From: Elgaria multicarinata webbii
Lineage: Eukaryota; Chordata; Lepidosauria; Squamata; Anguidae
NCBI RefSeq assembly: GCF_023053635.1
Contig: NC_086182.1
Coordinates: 29,993,501 to 30,057,500, forward strand
Direction of reading: 5' to 3'
Length of the DNA stretch: 64,000 nt
Positions 22,211-36,500 of the stretch are shown here, in pieces (position 1 is the first letter of the stretch; each line of letters starts with the position of its first letter). Below the pieces are notes generated by a model. That model was not told the origin of the DNA and made no database searches. It saw only the letters and a program-made list of their open reading frames with translations. The position numbers and the translations under genes were made by a program.

Positions 22211-23203
22211 ATGCCAAACGTTAAAAGGAAGATCAAAAGTTGGGAAAAGCTTAATATACAAAAAAAGAAACCTTCAAATCATAATTTGGCTCACCTCTCC
22301 TTCCTGGAAAGTACAGCCCCTGGAGTTGAACAGGAAGAGGAAGATATAGACCCAGTCTCTTTGGATACAATACCAAATAAAGAAAAAAACATGGCTGAAG
22401 GGGGAAAAGAAAGTGGTAGTAACCCTCCCTCTTTAATGGAAATCAAGGCTATTATAGCAGAAAATAACATTATTATTTTTAAAAAAATGGATCAGCATAT
22501 GAGTGAATTCAGAAAACAAATGCGTACTATTGCGGATAAAGCGATGGAAAATTCGGATAAGATCAAAGAGATAGAGGCTAAAGCGGATCTGGACCAGAAG
22601 AAACAAGAGGCTTTTGAAAAATCAATTAATATACAATTTAAAGAATGGGAATTGCGTTTGATTGCCTTGGAAGATCAATCTCGTAGATCTTCGCTTCGAA
22701 TAAAGCAGCTGAAGGAGACGCAAGGAGAAGATCTTAGAGAAATTATCGTGAACTGGTTCAAGGAGCTGATGCCTGACATACCAATAGTTGGATCGGATCT
22801 GGACCGAGTCCACCGTGTGGGGGGGCAAAACTACAAAGGGACTAGAGACATATTGGTGAAATTTGGTAACTATTACAAAAAAGAGCAAATTATGAAAGAA
22901 TTGAGATATAAGGTTCAGATACAGTATAAAGGCAAACCAGTGCAAATTTACAATGATCTCTCTCAACACACATTAAATTGGAGACGTAGTCTTAAACCAA
23001 TAACGGAAACATTAATGAAGAATAAAATTCCTTATGCATGGGGTTACCCGGTTTTTTTAAGATTTACATATGGGAGGAGGGAACACAGAGTAACCTCATT
23101 GGATCAAGGTAAAGATTTGCTGAAGAGGCTGGGTCTGGATGGGGAAGCAAATGGGGCTGGAGTGGGTGGGGGAGGGAATGAGGCTGGGACATCTGGAGAG
23201 TAA
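22211..23203 (+). CDS. L1 ORF1 protein (RNA-binding chaperone)
   Basis: A 330-aa open frame starts at ATG 22,211. The N-terminus is basic (MPNVKRKIKSWEKLN). Residues about 70-165 are a coiled coil rich in K/E/Q heptads, expected to trimerise. Residues about 165-260 form the RRM-like domain (VGSDLDRVHRVGG, GTRDILVKFGNYYKKEQIM). Residues about 260-310 form the C-terminal domain (DLSQHTLNWRRSLKPI). The protein coats L1 RNA and aids reverse transcription in cytoplasmic particles. The tail is glycine-rich. The frame is uninterrupted and its length is typical of L1 ORF1p. Confidence 0.9.
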   Translation: MPNVKRKIKSWEKLNIQKKKPSNHNLAHLSFLESTAPGVEQEEEDIDPVSLDTIPNKEKNMAEGGKESGSNPPSLMEIKAIIAENNIIIFKKMDQHMSEFRKQMRTIADKAMENSDKIKEIEAKADLDQKKQEAFEKSINIQFKEWELRLIALEDQSRRSSLRIKQLKETQGEDLREIIVNWFKELMPDIPIVGSDLDRVHRVGGQNYKGTRDILVKFGNYYKKEQIMKELRYKVQIQYKGKPVQIYNDLSQHTLNWRRSLKPITETLMKNKIPYAWGYPVFLRFTYGRREHRVTSLDQGKDLLKRLGLDGEANGAGVGGGGNEAGTSGE

Positions 23204-23492
23204 GAGAATTGTTAATCATGTTTGGAGATAATTGCAAATAGAAATGCTAATATAGAAACCTGCCGGCCAGGCACAGCACTGCCTCCCCCCCCCTTTAAAG
23301 TAGATGGCTGGAGTACTAGACTCACGGGGATATGGGGGGGGGATTAGAGTGGGGGGGTGGGGAGGGGGGAAGGTAGGGGAGGAGGGATTGGGGTAGGAGG
23401 GTGGGGGTTCTATGTATGGAGTTTGTGTTTTTATGTAAGTAAGTTTGAATTGCTGAGCACAAGGGATCGGAAGAGATTTCAAAAGGGTGATT
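23204..23492 (+). other. L1 inter-ORF spacer with strand-biased G tract
   Basis: A 289-bp spacer separates the ORFs. From about 23,330 to 23,410 the + strand is a nearly continuous set of G runs (GGGGGGG, GGGG, GGGGGG, GGGG). These could form G-quadruplexes in the L1 RNA. No start codon for a third frame is supported. Confidence 0.6.
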
Positions 23493-26400
23493 ATGGATAA
23501 AAAGATAAAGGTATCAACACTCAATGTTAAAGGTTTAGGGGCAGTCGTGAAAAGGAAGAGAATAGAACAAATGCTTAATAAAGAGGGATCAGATATTATA
23601 ATGATCCAAGAGACACACCAAGGCTCCGAGAATTCGAATATGATAAAATTAAAGTGGTTAGCCTATTATGAAAAGTCATTAGGGACATCGAAAAAAAATG
23701 GAGTGGCCACTTTGATTTCAAAAAAAAGTGGGTTTACATTAGAAGAAGTAAAAAAGGATGATAAGGGTAGATATCTTATGTTAAAAGGTAAAATTGAGGG
23801 AAAGGTCTATACTTTGATTAATGTTTATGCCCCAAATGAGAGGCATAGAGAGTTTTTTATAAAGTTGTTTAAAGAAATAGAAGAATTTAAGGAGGGGTAT
23901 GCTATATTAGCTGGGGATTTTAATATGGTTATGGATAATAAATGGGACAGGTCAAATCCCACTAATGCTGAAAAGAGGAACAATATGACTATATTGAATA
24001 AATTAGTAAAAGAAAATGATTATTTAGATTCGTGGCGATTACTTAACGGGAATAGGCCTGGATTTTCATACTTTTCCCCAGTTCATCATACATACTCCAG
24101 GATAGATCATATATTTGTTTCAAAAGACTTTGCAACGAGGATTTGTAAAATGGAAATGGGGGTAATAAAAGTAACTGATCATGCCTTGTTAAGTTTAGAA
24201 TTTACAGTTAAGAAAGATTATAAAGAGGCATATAGATGGAAGCTGAACACAAAGATATTGAAATACAATAAAATAGTAGATAAAATTCGGAAGGAATTGT
24301 CGGAGTCATGGGAAATTAATGAAAAAGGAGGAACAGCTGGGTCAGTCATTTGGGACACCATGAAGGCTGTAGCAAGAGGAATCTGTATTAGAGAAACATG
24401 TAGCTTAAAAAGACAACAACGTGCAGAACAGGAAAAGTTAGAGATAGAAATTAAAAACTTGGAGGAAAGATATTGGCGAGGTAAAGATAAATATAAATTA
24501 GTGGAAATACAAGCTAAGAAGAAACAATTAGAAAACTTAAATATAGAAGAGATTCAAAAGAATTTAATGTATATGAAAAGGGAATTTTTTGAAAACAGTG
24601 ATAAGAACTCGAGGTTGCTTGCCAAGCTCACACAAAAAGAAAAAGGGAGGAATGGGATAGAAACGTTGAAAGATAGCCGAGGGAATTATTGTCATGCAAT
24701 GAAAGTTAAAATAAAAATTTTTCAGGAATTTTATCAGGAATTGTACAAGGGTAAAGAAATTCAACAAGAAAAGGTGGAGGAGTATATTGGAAGGTTTATA
24801 AAGAAGGAAATAAAATCAGAATATAAGGAGTTAATGGAGTCAGTAATAACTCAAAGAGAAGTTGAAGAGGTTATTGATAAGTTAAAAGTGGGTAAATCAC
24901 CAGGAGCAGATGGTTTGGGTCCAGAATATTATAAGGTCTTCAAAGATTGTTTAGTTCCAAAATTAATGGAACTTTATAATAGGATATTATCAGGAGAGAA
25001 GATACCTGAATCATGGGAACATTCAGTGATAATTCTGATCCCAAAACCAGATAAAGACTTGACTAATCCCGATTCTTATAGACCTATTTCTTTAATAAAT
25101 CAGGATGCTAAAATTTTTACATCTATTATGGCCAAACGACTAAATAAATTTTTGGCAGAATATATAGGAGCAGATCAATGTGGGTTTGTGGTAGGAAGGC
25201 ATATGCATAATTTAGTGGGTAGAGTTTTAAATGTAATAAATGTAATAAAAAAAGCAAATATTAAGGCAGGTATTATGGCATTAGATATTTTTAAAGCTTT
25301 TGATTGTGTGAGCTGGCAGGCACTAAAGAGTATTATAGATAAATTGGGATTTGGAAATAAATTTAAAAATGTAATAGAACAGCTATATTCCCAAAATATG
25401 GCGGTAGTGGTGGTAAATGACGGACTTACTGAAAAGATACGACTAGCCAGAGGAACAAGACAAGGATGTCCGCTCTCGCCGGTCCTGTTTGTAATGGTTA
25501 TGGAAGTTTTGGCGAAGGCACTAAGGGAGGATAAAGAGTTAGAAGGAATTGGAGAGGTAAGGGAAATAAAGTTAAACATGTTTGCGGATGATACTTTATT
25601 GACCATTAAGAATCCATTAAGAAAATTAGAAAGAATTAAATATCAGTTGAGGGAATTTGAGGAAATTACAGGGTTAAAAATAAATTGGTCTAAATCAGAG
25701 ATGATGTTGTTTAACTATACTAAGAAGGAAGAAAAGGATTGGGAATTTAAGGGAATGGAATTGAAAGTTAAGAACGAGATTAAATATTTGGGAATTAAAA
25801 TTACAAAAAATCTAGAGAATTTAGAAAGGGAAAATTTAATGAGGTTAAAGAAGGAGGTACTAGAGAAATTGGAGAAATATAAAAGATTAAATTTATCTTG
25901 GTTTGGGAGAATAGCTTTGATAAAAATGAAGATATTAGCTAAAATTAATTTTGTATTTAGGATGCTACCTATAAAAATATCAGAAACCGAGATAAAAAGT
26001 TGGCAAAATATTATTAATAAATATTGTAATGGAGAAAAGAGAGCAAGAGTGAATAAAAATAATTGGTACCTAAGCCAAAAAAAGGGGGGAATGGGTCTCC
26101 CAAACATAAAATTATACTACGTAGCAAATAGATTAAGACATGTTGTAGAAGCAATTATGGGAGTAGGAGATTTATATTGGATGGAGGAAAAAATCATAAG
26201 TAAGGTAGAGATGAATTTGGAGAATGTTTTTTTTAAAGATGGAGGAAGAAAGTGGGTTGGAAGTATAGATAATCCACTCCTGAGGACTCAATGGGAAATT
26301 TGGAGTAAATTTAAAGGGAAGCTGCTTCCGAGCAACTCTCCCTTAGCACCGATAATAATGTTAAAGAATTTCCCAGAGGATCTAAAGGGCAGATTATGTA

Positions 26401-27335
26401 AAATATTAAAAGAGAAAAATAAAATAAAATTAAAGGATTGGGTAAGAGATATTAAAACAAGAGAGGATATGGAAAATTTGTTAAAGGAGAAGAAGCTATC
26501 TTGGCTAGAATATGGTCAATTAGAACAATGGAATAAAAAGTGGATTAAAGATAATAGAATGTGCAGAAAGATGACGAGGTTTGAAGAATTAGTAGTAAGT
26601 AAGGAGAAAGGAAAAGGAGGTAGTATAGTTTCAAAAGGATTAATGAGTGAAATATATAAAATATTGTTAGAGAAGGAGTTTAGAGAGAATACAGAGAAAA
26701 TGGTTTGGGAATCAGATTTGAAGATACAAATAGGGCGACAGAGCTGGGAGGGACTATGGAAACAAAGAGTGTTGAGAAGTTTATCAGTAAGAATAAAGGA
26801 GAATTATTTTAAAATTTTATGGAGGTGGTACCTAACCCCGGTTAGATTGAATAAGATAAGTGATCAACATTCAGCAAATTGTTGGAGAGGTTGTGGGGAA
26901 AAAGGAACGTATTTACATATGTGGTGGCAATGCAAATATGTACAAAGATTATGGAAGATGGTGTTCTCAGAAATTGAAGAAATAGTGGGAATGAAAATAG
27001 AACAAACGCCAAAGATTGCATTGCTGTCACTATTTGAAGATATAAAGTGTGGAAAAGAAACTATAGAGCTGATATCGAGTATGCTGGTTGCAGCACGATT
27101 GATGGTAGCTAGGAACTGGAAGATTCAAGGGGAATATTCTATTGAGGAATGGTATAAAGAAGTATGGGACATAGCCATTAATGATAAACTGACATGTAAT
27201 ATTAAGTGGAGAAAAGGCGTAACTAAAATAAATGAGTTCGAAGGAATCTGGAAACAGTTCCTAGTGTTTGTGTTTACTAAGGGAAGTGGGAAACCACCAG
27301 CAGAAGAAACGATTAGATTTTGGACTCAAGAATGA
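23493..27335 (+). CDS. L1 ORF2 protein (endonuclease and reverse transcriptase)
   Basis: A 1,280-aa open frame is taken from ATG 23,493; a GTG lies two codons upstream. The AP-type endonuclease covers residues about 6-240: TLNVKGLG, QETH, NVYAPNERH, LAGDFN, SRIDHIF and TDHALLSLEF supply the expected catalytic Asn, Glu, Asp and His. Reverse transcriptase covers about 465-745: GKSPGADGLGPEYYK, SYRPISLINQD, MALDIFKAFDCVSW, TRQGCPLSP and the FADD box. Near the C-terminus CWRGCGEKGTYLHMWWQC gives the L1 cysteine motif (C-x3-C-x7-H-x4-C). The protein nicks target DNA and copies L1 RNA there. I see no frame break, so it may be active. Confidence 0.95.
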   Translation: MDKKIKVSTLNVKGLGAVVKRKRIEQMLNKEGSDIIMIQETHQGSENSNMIKLKWLAYYEKSLGTSKKNGVATLISKKSGFTLEEVKKDDKGRYLMLKGKIEGKVYTLINVYAPNERHREFFIKLFKEIEEFKEGYAILAGDFNMVMDNKWDRSNPTNAEKRNNMTILNKLVKENDYLDSWRLLNGNRPGFSYFSPVHHTYSRIDHIFVSKDFATRICKMEMGVIKVTDHALLSLEFTVKKDYKEAYRWKLNTKILKYNKIVDKIRKELSESWEINEKGGTAGSVIWDTMKAVARGICIRETCSLKRQQRAEQEKLEIEIKNLEERYWRGKDKYKLVEIQAKKKQLENLNIEEIQKNLMYMKREFFENSDKNSRLLAKLTQKEKGRNGIETLKDSRGNYCHAMKVKIKIFQEFYQELYKGKEIQQEKVEEYIGRFIKKEIKSEYKELMESVITQREVEEVIDKLKVGKSPGADGLGPEYYKVFKDCLVPKLMELYNRILSGEKIPESWEHSVIILIPKPDKDLTNPDSYRPISLINQDAKIFTSIMAKRLNKFLAEYIGADQCGFVVGRHMHNLVGRVLNVINVIKKANIKAGIMALDIFKAFDCVSWQALKSIIDKLGFGNKFKNVIEQLYSQNMAVVVVNDGLTEKIRLARGTRQGCPLSPVLFVMVMEVLAKALREDKELEGIGEVREIKLNMFADDTLLTIKNPLRKLERIKYQLREFEEITGLKINWSKSEMMLFNYTKKEEKDWEFKGMELKVKNEIKYLGIKITKNLENLERENLMRLKKEVLEKLEKYKRLNLSWFGRIALIKMKILAKINFVFRMLPIKISETEIKSWQNIINKYCNGEKRARVNKNNWYLSQKKGGMGLPNIKLYYVANRLRHVVEAIMGVGDLYWMEEKIISKVEMNLENVFFKDGGRKWVGSIDNPLLRTQWEIWSKFKGKLLPSNSPLAPIIMLKNFPEDLKGRLCKILKEKNKIKLKDWVRDIKTREDMENLLKEKKLSWLEYGQLEQWNKKWIKDNRMCRKMTRFEELVVSKEKGKGGSIVSKGLMSEIYKILLEKEFRENTEKMVWESDLKIQIGRQSWEGLWKQRVLRSLSVRIKENYFKILWRWYLTPVRLNKISDQHSANCWRGCGEKGTYLHMWWQCKYVQRLWKMVFSEIEEIVGMKIEQTPKIALLSLFEDIKCGKETIELISSMLVAARLMVARNWKIQGEYSIEEWYKEVWDIAINDKLTCNIKWRKGVTKINEFEGIWKQFLVFVFTKGSGKPPAEETIRFWTQE

Positions 27336-27543
27336 TCCCGAGGTGGGGGGTGCACTTTTATGTTAAGAACGAAGATGTTGTAGTGTGATAAGGCATATGT
27401 AATAGTTTTTGATATTTGTACTCAACAATTATTCAATATGTATACAGCAGATATTTGATGTATTTTTTTTCTTATTGTGTTTGTTTTAGTTATATTTTGG
27501 AAATGTTAAAAAAAATTAAAAAAAAAAGAAAAAAAAAAAAAAA
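27336..27543 (+). other. L1 3' UTR and A-rich tail
   Basis: The region starts just after the TGA with a short G-rich stretch and ends in an A-rich tail at 27,508-27,543. The right target duplication follows. Confidence 0.8.
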
Positions 27544-27558
27544 ACAATACCTGACGGA

Positions 27559-27861
27559 ACGCCTCTCCCGACATGAACCTACCCGTACTCTGCGCTCAAC
27601 ATCTAAGTTCCTCCTGTGAGTGCCTACTCCGAGGGAAGCTCAGAGGATGGCAACAAGGGAGAGGGCCTTCTCAGTGGTGGCCCCCCTCAATTATGGAATT
27701 ATCTCCCCCATGAGGCTCCCCTGGCACCAACATTGTTCTCTTTTCAGCACCAGGTCAAAACTTTTCTCTTCTCCCAGGCATTTAACAGCATTTGTTTGCT
27801 TTTTAATGGACCCCAGAACTGTTGTTGTTTAAATGTTTAAACTGTTGTTTAAATGTTTAAA
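27559..27861 (+). mobile_element. L2-clade LINE, right part after the L1
   Basis: This continues the interrupted L2 ORF2 C-terminus: RLSRHEPTRTLRSTSKFLL, a PREAQRMATRERAFSVVAP block, and a FLFSQAF-like end in shifted frames. It belongs with 20,550-21,589. Confidence 0.85.
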
Positions 27862-28331
27862 CTTCTCCTGTTGACCTATAAAGCTTTTCACTGTCTAGCT
27901 CCTTCTTATCTCTCCTCTCTCATCTCACACTATCGCCCCGCTCGTTCTCTTCGCTCCTCTGATGCCATGTTTCTCGCCTGCCCAAGGGTCTCTACTTCCC
28001 TTGCCCGGCTTCGTCCATTTTCTTCTGCTGCCCCTTACGCCTGGAACGCTCTTCCAGAACATCTGAGATCCACAGGTTCAACTGCAGCTTTTAAAGCTCA
28101 GCTAAAAACTTTTCTTTTTCCTAAAGCTTTTAAAACTTGATTTTGTTCTGACTTTATACTGTTAGTTTTACCCTACCCAGTGCCTGTTTACCCTACCCTG
28201 TGCCTGTTTGCATTCTCTTCCCCTCCTTATTGTTTTATTATGATTTTATTAGAATGTAAGCCTATGCGGCAGGGTCTTGCTATTTACTGTTTTACTCTGT
28301 ACAGCACCATGTACATTGATGGTGCTATATA

Positions 28332-28382
<51 letters not shown>
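27862..28382 (+). mobile_element. Second LINE 3' end nested in the L2 3' UTR
   Basis: The + frame encodes LLLTYKAFHCLAPSYLSSLI and YAWNALPEHLRSTGSTAAFK, an L2/CR1-like ORF2 C-terminus. The 3' end is the stem CACCATGTACATTGATGGTG followed by ATATAAATAAT repeats. It lies within the L2 3' UTR, which resumes at 28,383. Other copies of this tail are at 32,488-32,765 and about 54,320. Confidence 0.75.
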
Positions 28383-28383
<1 letters not shown>

Positions 28384-28545
28384 GGATACTGTTGTTTTAT
28401 ACTGTTGTTTTTATATTTTGATGGTTTTAAATTTTGTATACTTTTTTAAAAAAATGTTCACTGTTTTTAACTTGTGTAAACCACCCAGAGAGTTTCTGCT
28501 ATGGGGCGGTATATAAATTTAATAAATAAATAAATAAATAAATAC
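28383..28545 (+). mobile_element. L2 3' UTR end
   Basis: The conserved end CCACCCAGAGAGTTTCTGC, then GGGCGGTATATAAATTTAAT and an AATA tail, closes the L2 copy begun at 20,550. Confidence 0.75.
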
Positions 28546-28879
28546 TGAAGCCAACAGGATTTAATTCAGAGTATATTTGGATAGGTACAGGTTAGAAGTG
28601 TCTCTGACCATGATTGGCCTGCAACTTGTTCTCCACTTGCAACTTCATCTGCTGTCTTTGCCCTTCTTCTTTATGACCTGGCACAAACATTACCAAATAT
28701 TTTCTTTAGTCACCTGTACAAACTTGTGCATGTTCCATGCATTCCTCAAGGGATACTTTAATCAATAGCCCTTCTTGGCAAAAAAATGACCCGGTGACAC
28801 ACACGTACAGATGTTTCCCCCCCAAATAGGAGGTTTTATTAAGCAAGTATTTAAAATGTACAATAATTACTGTGGGAAT
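28546..28879. other. No feature recognised
   Basis: No supportable gene or named repeat. Confidence 0.3.
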
Positions 28880-29760
28880 TTATGCATGGAGTGGAGGATG
28901 TGGTTAGGGGGAGACTTTTTTCTCTCTCCCACTCTCATAATACTAGCACACAAAGGGGTCTTCCCATGAAGCTGATTGGTGGGAAATTCAGGACAGCTAA
29001 AGGAACTGCGGAGTTAAAGTATGAAATTCACTACCACAAGGCTTTTATTTATTTATTTTATTTATTTTATTTTTATTTAATTACATTTATATACCGCCCC
29101 ACAGCCGAAGCTACTCTGGGCGGTTTACAACAATTAAAATGGTAAACATTAAAAGTATACAAAATTTAAAAACCATCAAAAACATAAAAAACAGTATAAA
29201 AACAACAGCATCCATTTAAAAACAACAATTCTGGGGTCCATTAAAAACAAACTTAACGTTGTTAAATGCTGTTAAAATGCTGTTAAAAATGCCTGGGAGA
29301 AGAGAAAAGTCTTGACCTGGCGCCGAAAAGATAACAATGTTGGCGCCAGGCGAGCCTCATCGGGGAGATCATTCCACAGTCGGGGGGCCACCACTGAAAA
29401 GGCCCTCTCCCTTGTTGCCATCCTCCGAGCTTCCCTTGGAGTAGGCACTCGGAGGAGGACCTTAGATGTTGAGCGCAGTGTACGGGTAGGTTCATGTCGG
29501 GAGAGGCGTTCCATCAGGTATTGTGGTCCCAAGCCATGTAGGGCTTTTAGAGGAAGTTAGAGAAATTGCTACTGATACTGATGACTATGTACTACCTATA
29601 GAATCAGAGGCAGTAAACCTATGTACACTAGTTGCTGAGTAACAATGGCAGGAGGGTGCTGGTGCACTCATGTTCTACCTGTGGGTTTCCCATGGGCATC
29701 TGGTTAGCCACTGTGTGAACAGAGTATTGGTCTGATCCAGCAGGGCTCTTCTTATATTTA
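28880..29760 (+). mobile_element. CR1-like LINE 3' end, split by an inverted L2
   Basis: The outer parts (28,880-29,045 and 29,554-29,760) match the + strand LINE at 47,380-47,735: GATTGGTGGGAAATTCAGG, TATGAAATTCAC, GTGGGTTTCCCATGGGCATC and CTGATCCAGCAGGGCTCTTC. A separate L2 fragment sits inside in the opposite orientation. Confidence 0.7.
29046..29553 (-). mobile_element. L2-clade LINE 3' end, - strand, nested
   Basis: The minus-strand frame is uninterrupted for about 86 codons: YLMERLSRHEPTRTLRSTSK, RVPTPREARRMATRERAFSV and WNDLPDEARLAPTLLSFRRQ. The 3' UTR end (ACCGCCCAGAGTAGCTTCGG on the minus strand) lies at about 29,090-29,110. It is cleaner than the copy at 27,559 and therefore younger. 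Confidence 0.85.
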
Positions 29761-30138
29761 TTAGAAGAACCTGCTATAAAAACTCTCCATGATTTTAGAT
29801 AGCAACGTTTCCTACTCAGAGATGAGTTTCTTTTTCTTTGTATGTTGAAACCCGGGTTGGTCCTTCTTCTCACTCCTCCCACTGTTTCCATGCCCAAATG
29901 CTGCCAGATTCATGATGCAAAATTGGGTTGTTGTTTAAATAAGGAGCAACAAATGCAAATGTAGTTCCAGGCGTTTCCTTTGGTTGCTGGCTGCGAAGAG
30001 CAAGGTTCATGCTCTGTGTTGCCTCCCCCCAAGGGGAGTTAGGCTGAAGTCAATCTTTTCCAGCATTCATCTATTTCCCAGAGCCCTAGAAGCACAGCAA
30101 CAGAAAGAGCCCTCTCCAAGCAAGGTTAGCATCCAAAG

Positions 30139-34276
<4,138 letters not shown>

Positions 34277-34533
34277 GAGATGTCACCGCTACACCCAGAA
34301 CAATGCTGCCATCATGACCCTTGGAAGCAGATGCTGTGTATCCTTGCAAGGTCAACTTCAGCAAAGGTGCCACAATCCACTAGCAAAAGTGCCACTTGAA
34401 AGCTACAACAATGGGACATGGTGGTTTGAGAAAGGAAGACCTCCTTTGTATTATTATCTCTACATGCTTTGCTCTTTCTTTTTTATGCTCTGATACACAC
34501 TGTGTGCTTTAAGAGCATCACTATTTGTATGCC

Positions 34534-34539
34534 AATAAA
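34534..34539 (+). terminator. Poly(A) signal of the dispanin gene
   Basis: AATAAA lies 258 bp after the stop codon. Cleavage would be expected 10-30 bp downstream, which is where the 12.2-kb hAT element begins. Confidence 0.7.
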
Positions 34540-34739
34540 ACTAAAACGACCCATATAAACTAGGGGTGTGCACGGACCCCCCGCTCCGCTTCACTTGCAG
34601 ATCCGCCATTTTTCGGAGCGGGTCGCTCCGCCCCGCCCCCGCTCCGCCCACTTCCGCTCCGCTCCGCTCGGAGCTCCGGATCCGGATCCGGAGCTCCGTT
34701 TTTGCCCCCCCATAGGGTTGCATTGAAAGCTAAAAAAGT

Positions 34740-35800
34740 AAACAACTTTTTTTCCGTTGAAGTTAGAAACCTCACGTTTGGCACCATGACACCTCATGGG
34801 CGTATACACACACACGCCAAGTTTCAAGGCAATCCCATCATCCCCTGATTTTTGGCGAATTTTTGAAAATCGGGCACCCCATTCACACCCCTTGGGATAG
34901 CTCCGTCAATTTGCATGTTAGAAACCTCAAACTCGGCACCAGGGCAGCTTATCCATGTGTCCACATGCACGCCAAGTTGCAAGCAAATCCCATCATCCCC
35001 TGATTTTTGGCGCGGCTCTACCCTCTAACGCACCTCCCATAACCCTAATTCACACCCCTTTAGATAGCTCCGTCAATTTGCACGTTAGAAACCTCAAACT
35101 CAGCACCATGATAGCTTATCCACGTGTCCACATGCACGCCAAGTTTCAAGGCAATCCCATCATCCCCTGATTTTTGGGGAATTTATGAAAATCGGGCACC
35201 CCATTCACACCCCTTGGGATAGCTCCGTCAATTTGCATGTTAGAAACCTCAAACTCGGCACCAGGGCAGCTTATCCATGTGTCCACATGCACGCCAAGTT
35301 GCAAGCAAATCCCATCATCCCCTGATTTTTGGCATGGCTTAACTCACCCCAAATTGTCCCATTCTACAACTACGTCAATTTGCACGTTAGAAACCTCAAA
35401 CTCAGCACCATGATAGCTTATCCACGTGTCCACATGCACGCCAAGTTTCAAGGCAATCCCATCATCCCCTGATTTTTGGGGAATTTATGAAAATCGGGCA
35501 CCCCATTCACACCCCTTGGGATAGCTCCGTCAATTTGCATGTTAGAAACCTCAAACTCGGCACCAGGGCAGCTTATCCATGTGTCCACATGCACGCCAAG
35601 TTGCAAGCAAATCCCATCATCCCCTGATTTTTGGCGCGGCTTAAACTTTTTAACTCACCCCAAATCAAGTCCCATTCTACAACTACGTCAATTTGCACGT
35701 TAGAAACCTATCCTTTGGTCCCATGACAGCTTACCCATGTGTCCCCATGGACACCAAGTTTCAAGGCAATCCCATCATCCCCTGATGTTAGGGGAACTTT
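34740..35800. repeat. Left subterminal repeat array of the hAT element
   Basis: At least six repeats of roughly 140-170 bp share GTCAATTTGCATGTTAGAAA, CAAACTCGGCACCA, TTATCCATGTGTCCACATG and ATCCCATCATCCCCTGATTT. Alternate units differ consistently, which gives a longer period of roughly 310 bp. The same modules appear in inverted orientation in 15,940-16,780 and 55,500-55,980. Subterminal repeats bind transposase in other hATs such as Ac; that role is inferred here. Confidence 0.8.
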
Positions 35801-36500
35801 TGAAATTTGAACACTCCAGTATGTCAGGGATTTAAAGTTGCAATTGCAGACAGCTCAATGGGGCCAGTTCCAAGGCAATCCCAACATGCCACGAGATAAC
35901 CCTAAATCTTCTGGCACATTTGAAAAAGGGATTATTGAATTTGATAAAGTCTAAGTGAGCGCAGGAAGGACTTCTCCCCTTAGTCAAAGCAAGACACATA
36001 CACCATCGCTGCAAGGCGGGAAGGGGAGAAGGGAGGGAAAGCAGGCAGGCAGCATGCATTGTAGTGCCGCAAGGATGGCTTGAGCACTAACGCATAGCAA
36101 ACCAACCCATAAGTGGGCGCAAAGTGAGGCAAAGATGGCTGGTTGTTTCTTTCTAAGCCAGCAGTTACGCCTTGAGGGGCACAGAGGAGGACGACTGGGA
36201 GCAAGCGTGCCGGAGGGTGCTGGCCACGAACCGCAAAGCCCATCTCCCAGGCACCAGGCGGGCAGAGCAGGCGAGGAGTCAGTCCTGGCAGATGCCCCAC
36301 CACAGCAGCACCCCGGGGGAGGCGGGCAGACAGGCAGGCAGGCATGGGTTGGCGGGCCCAGAAAAGCTGGTACCTTGCACAAGTAAGCCATAGATCTGTG
36401 GGGGAGTCAGTCCCAGCAGATCCAGCTACCTCACAAGGACGGCTCCCAGGCAGGCGGGCAGGCGCCTCCACTGTAGTGGCTGTGCTCAACTCGGCGGGCG
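35801..36500. other. hAT internal non-coding segment
   Basis: This joins the subterminal array to the satellite. Part of it is homologous to about 54,900-55,500 in the derivative element, in reverse. GCAGGCAGGCAGG-type short repeats occur. No gene is seen. Confidence 0.5.

Larger units (their letters stand above)
21590..27543 (+). mobile_element. Full-length L1-clade LINE with 15-bp target duplication
   Basis: The element is 5.95 kb with a 620-bp 5' UTR, two open ORFs, a short 3' UTR and an A-rich tail. ACAATACCTGACGGA occurs exactly at 21,575-21,589 and at 27,544-27,558, a clean target-site duplication from target-primed reverse transcription. The sequence it interrupts is an L2 LINE whose halves lie on each side. 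Intact ORFs and an identical duplication indicate a young insertion. Two truncated relatives are at 57,266-58,672 and 63,085-63,427. Confidence 0.95.

Noticed and set aside
28300-28382. CRISPR-like array
   Set aside because: It is an AAT microsatellite at a LINE 3' end; there are no spaced palindromic repeats and the genome is vertebrate.
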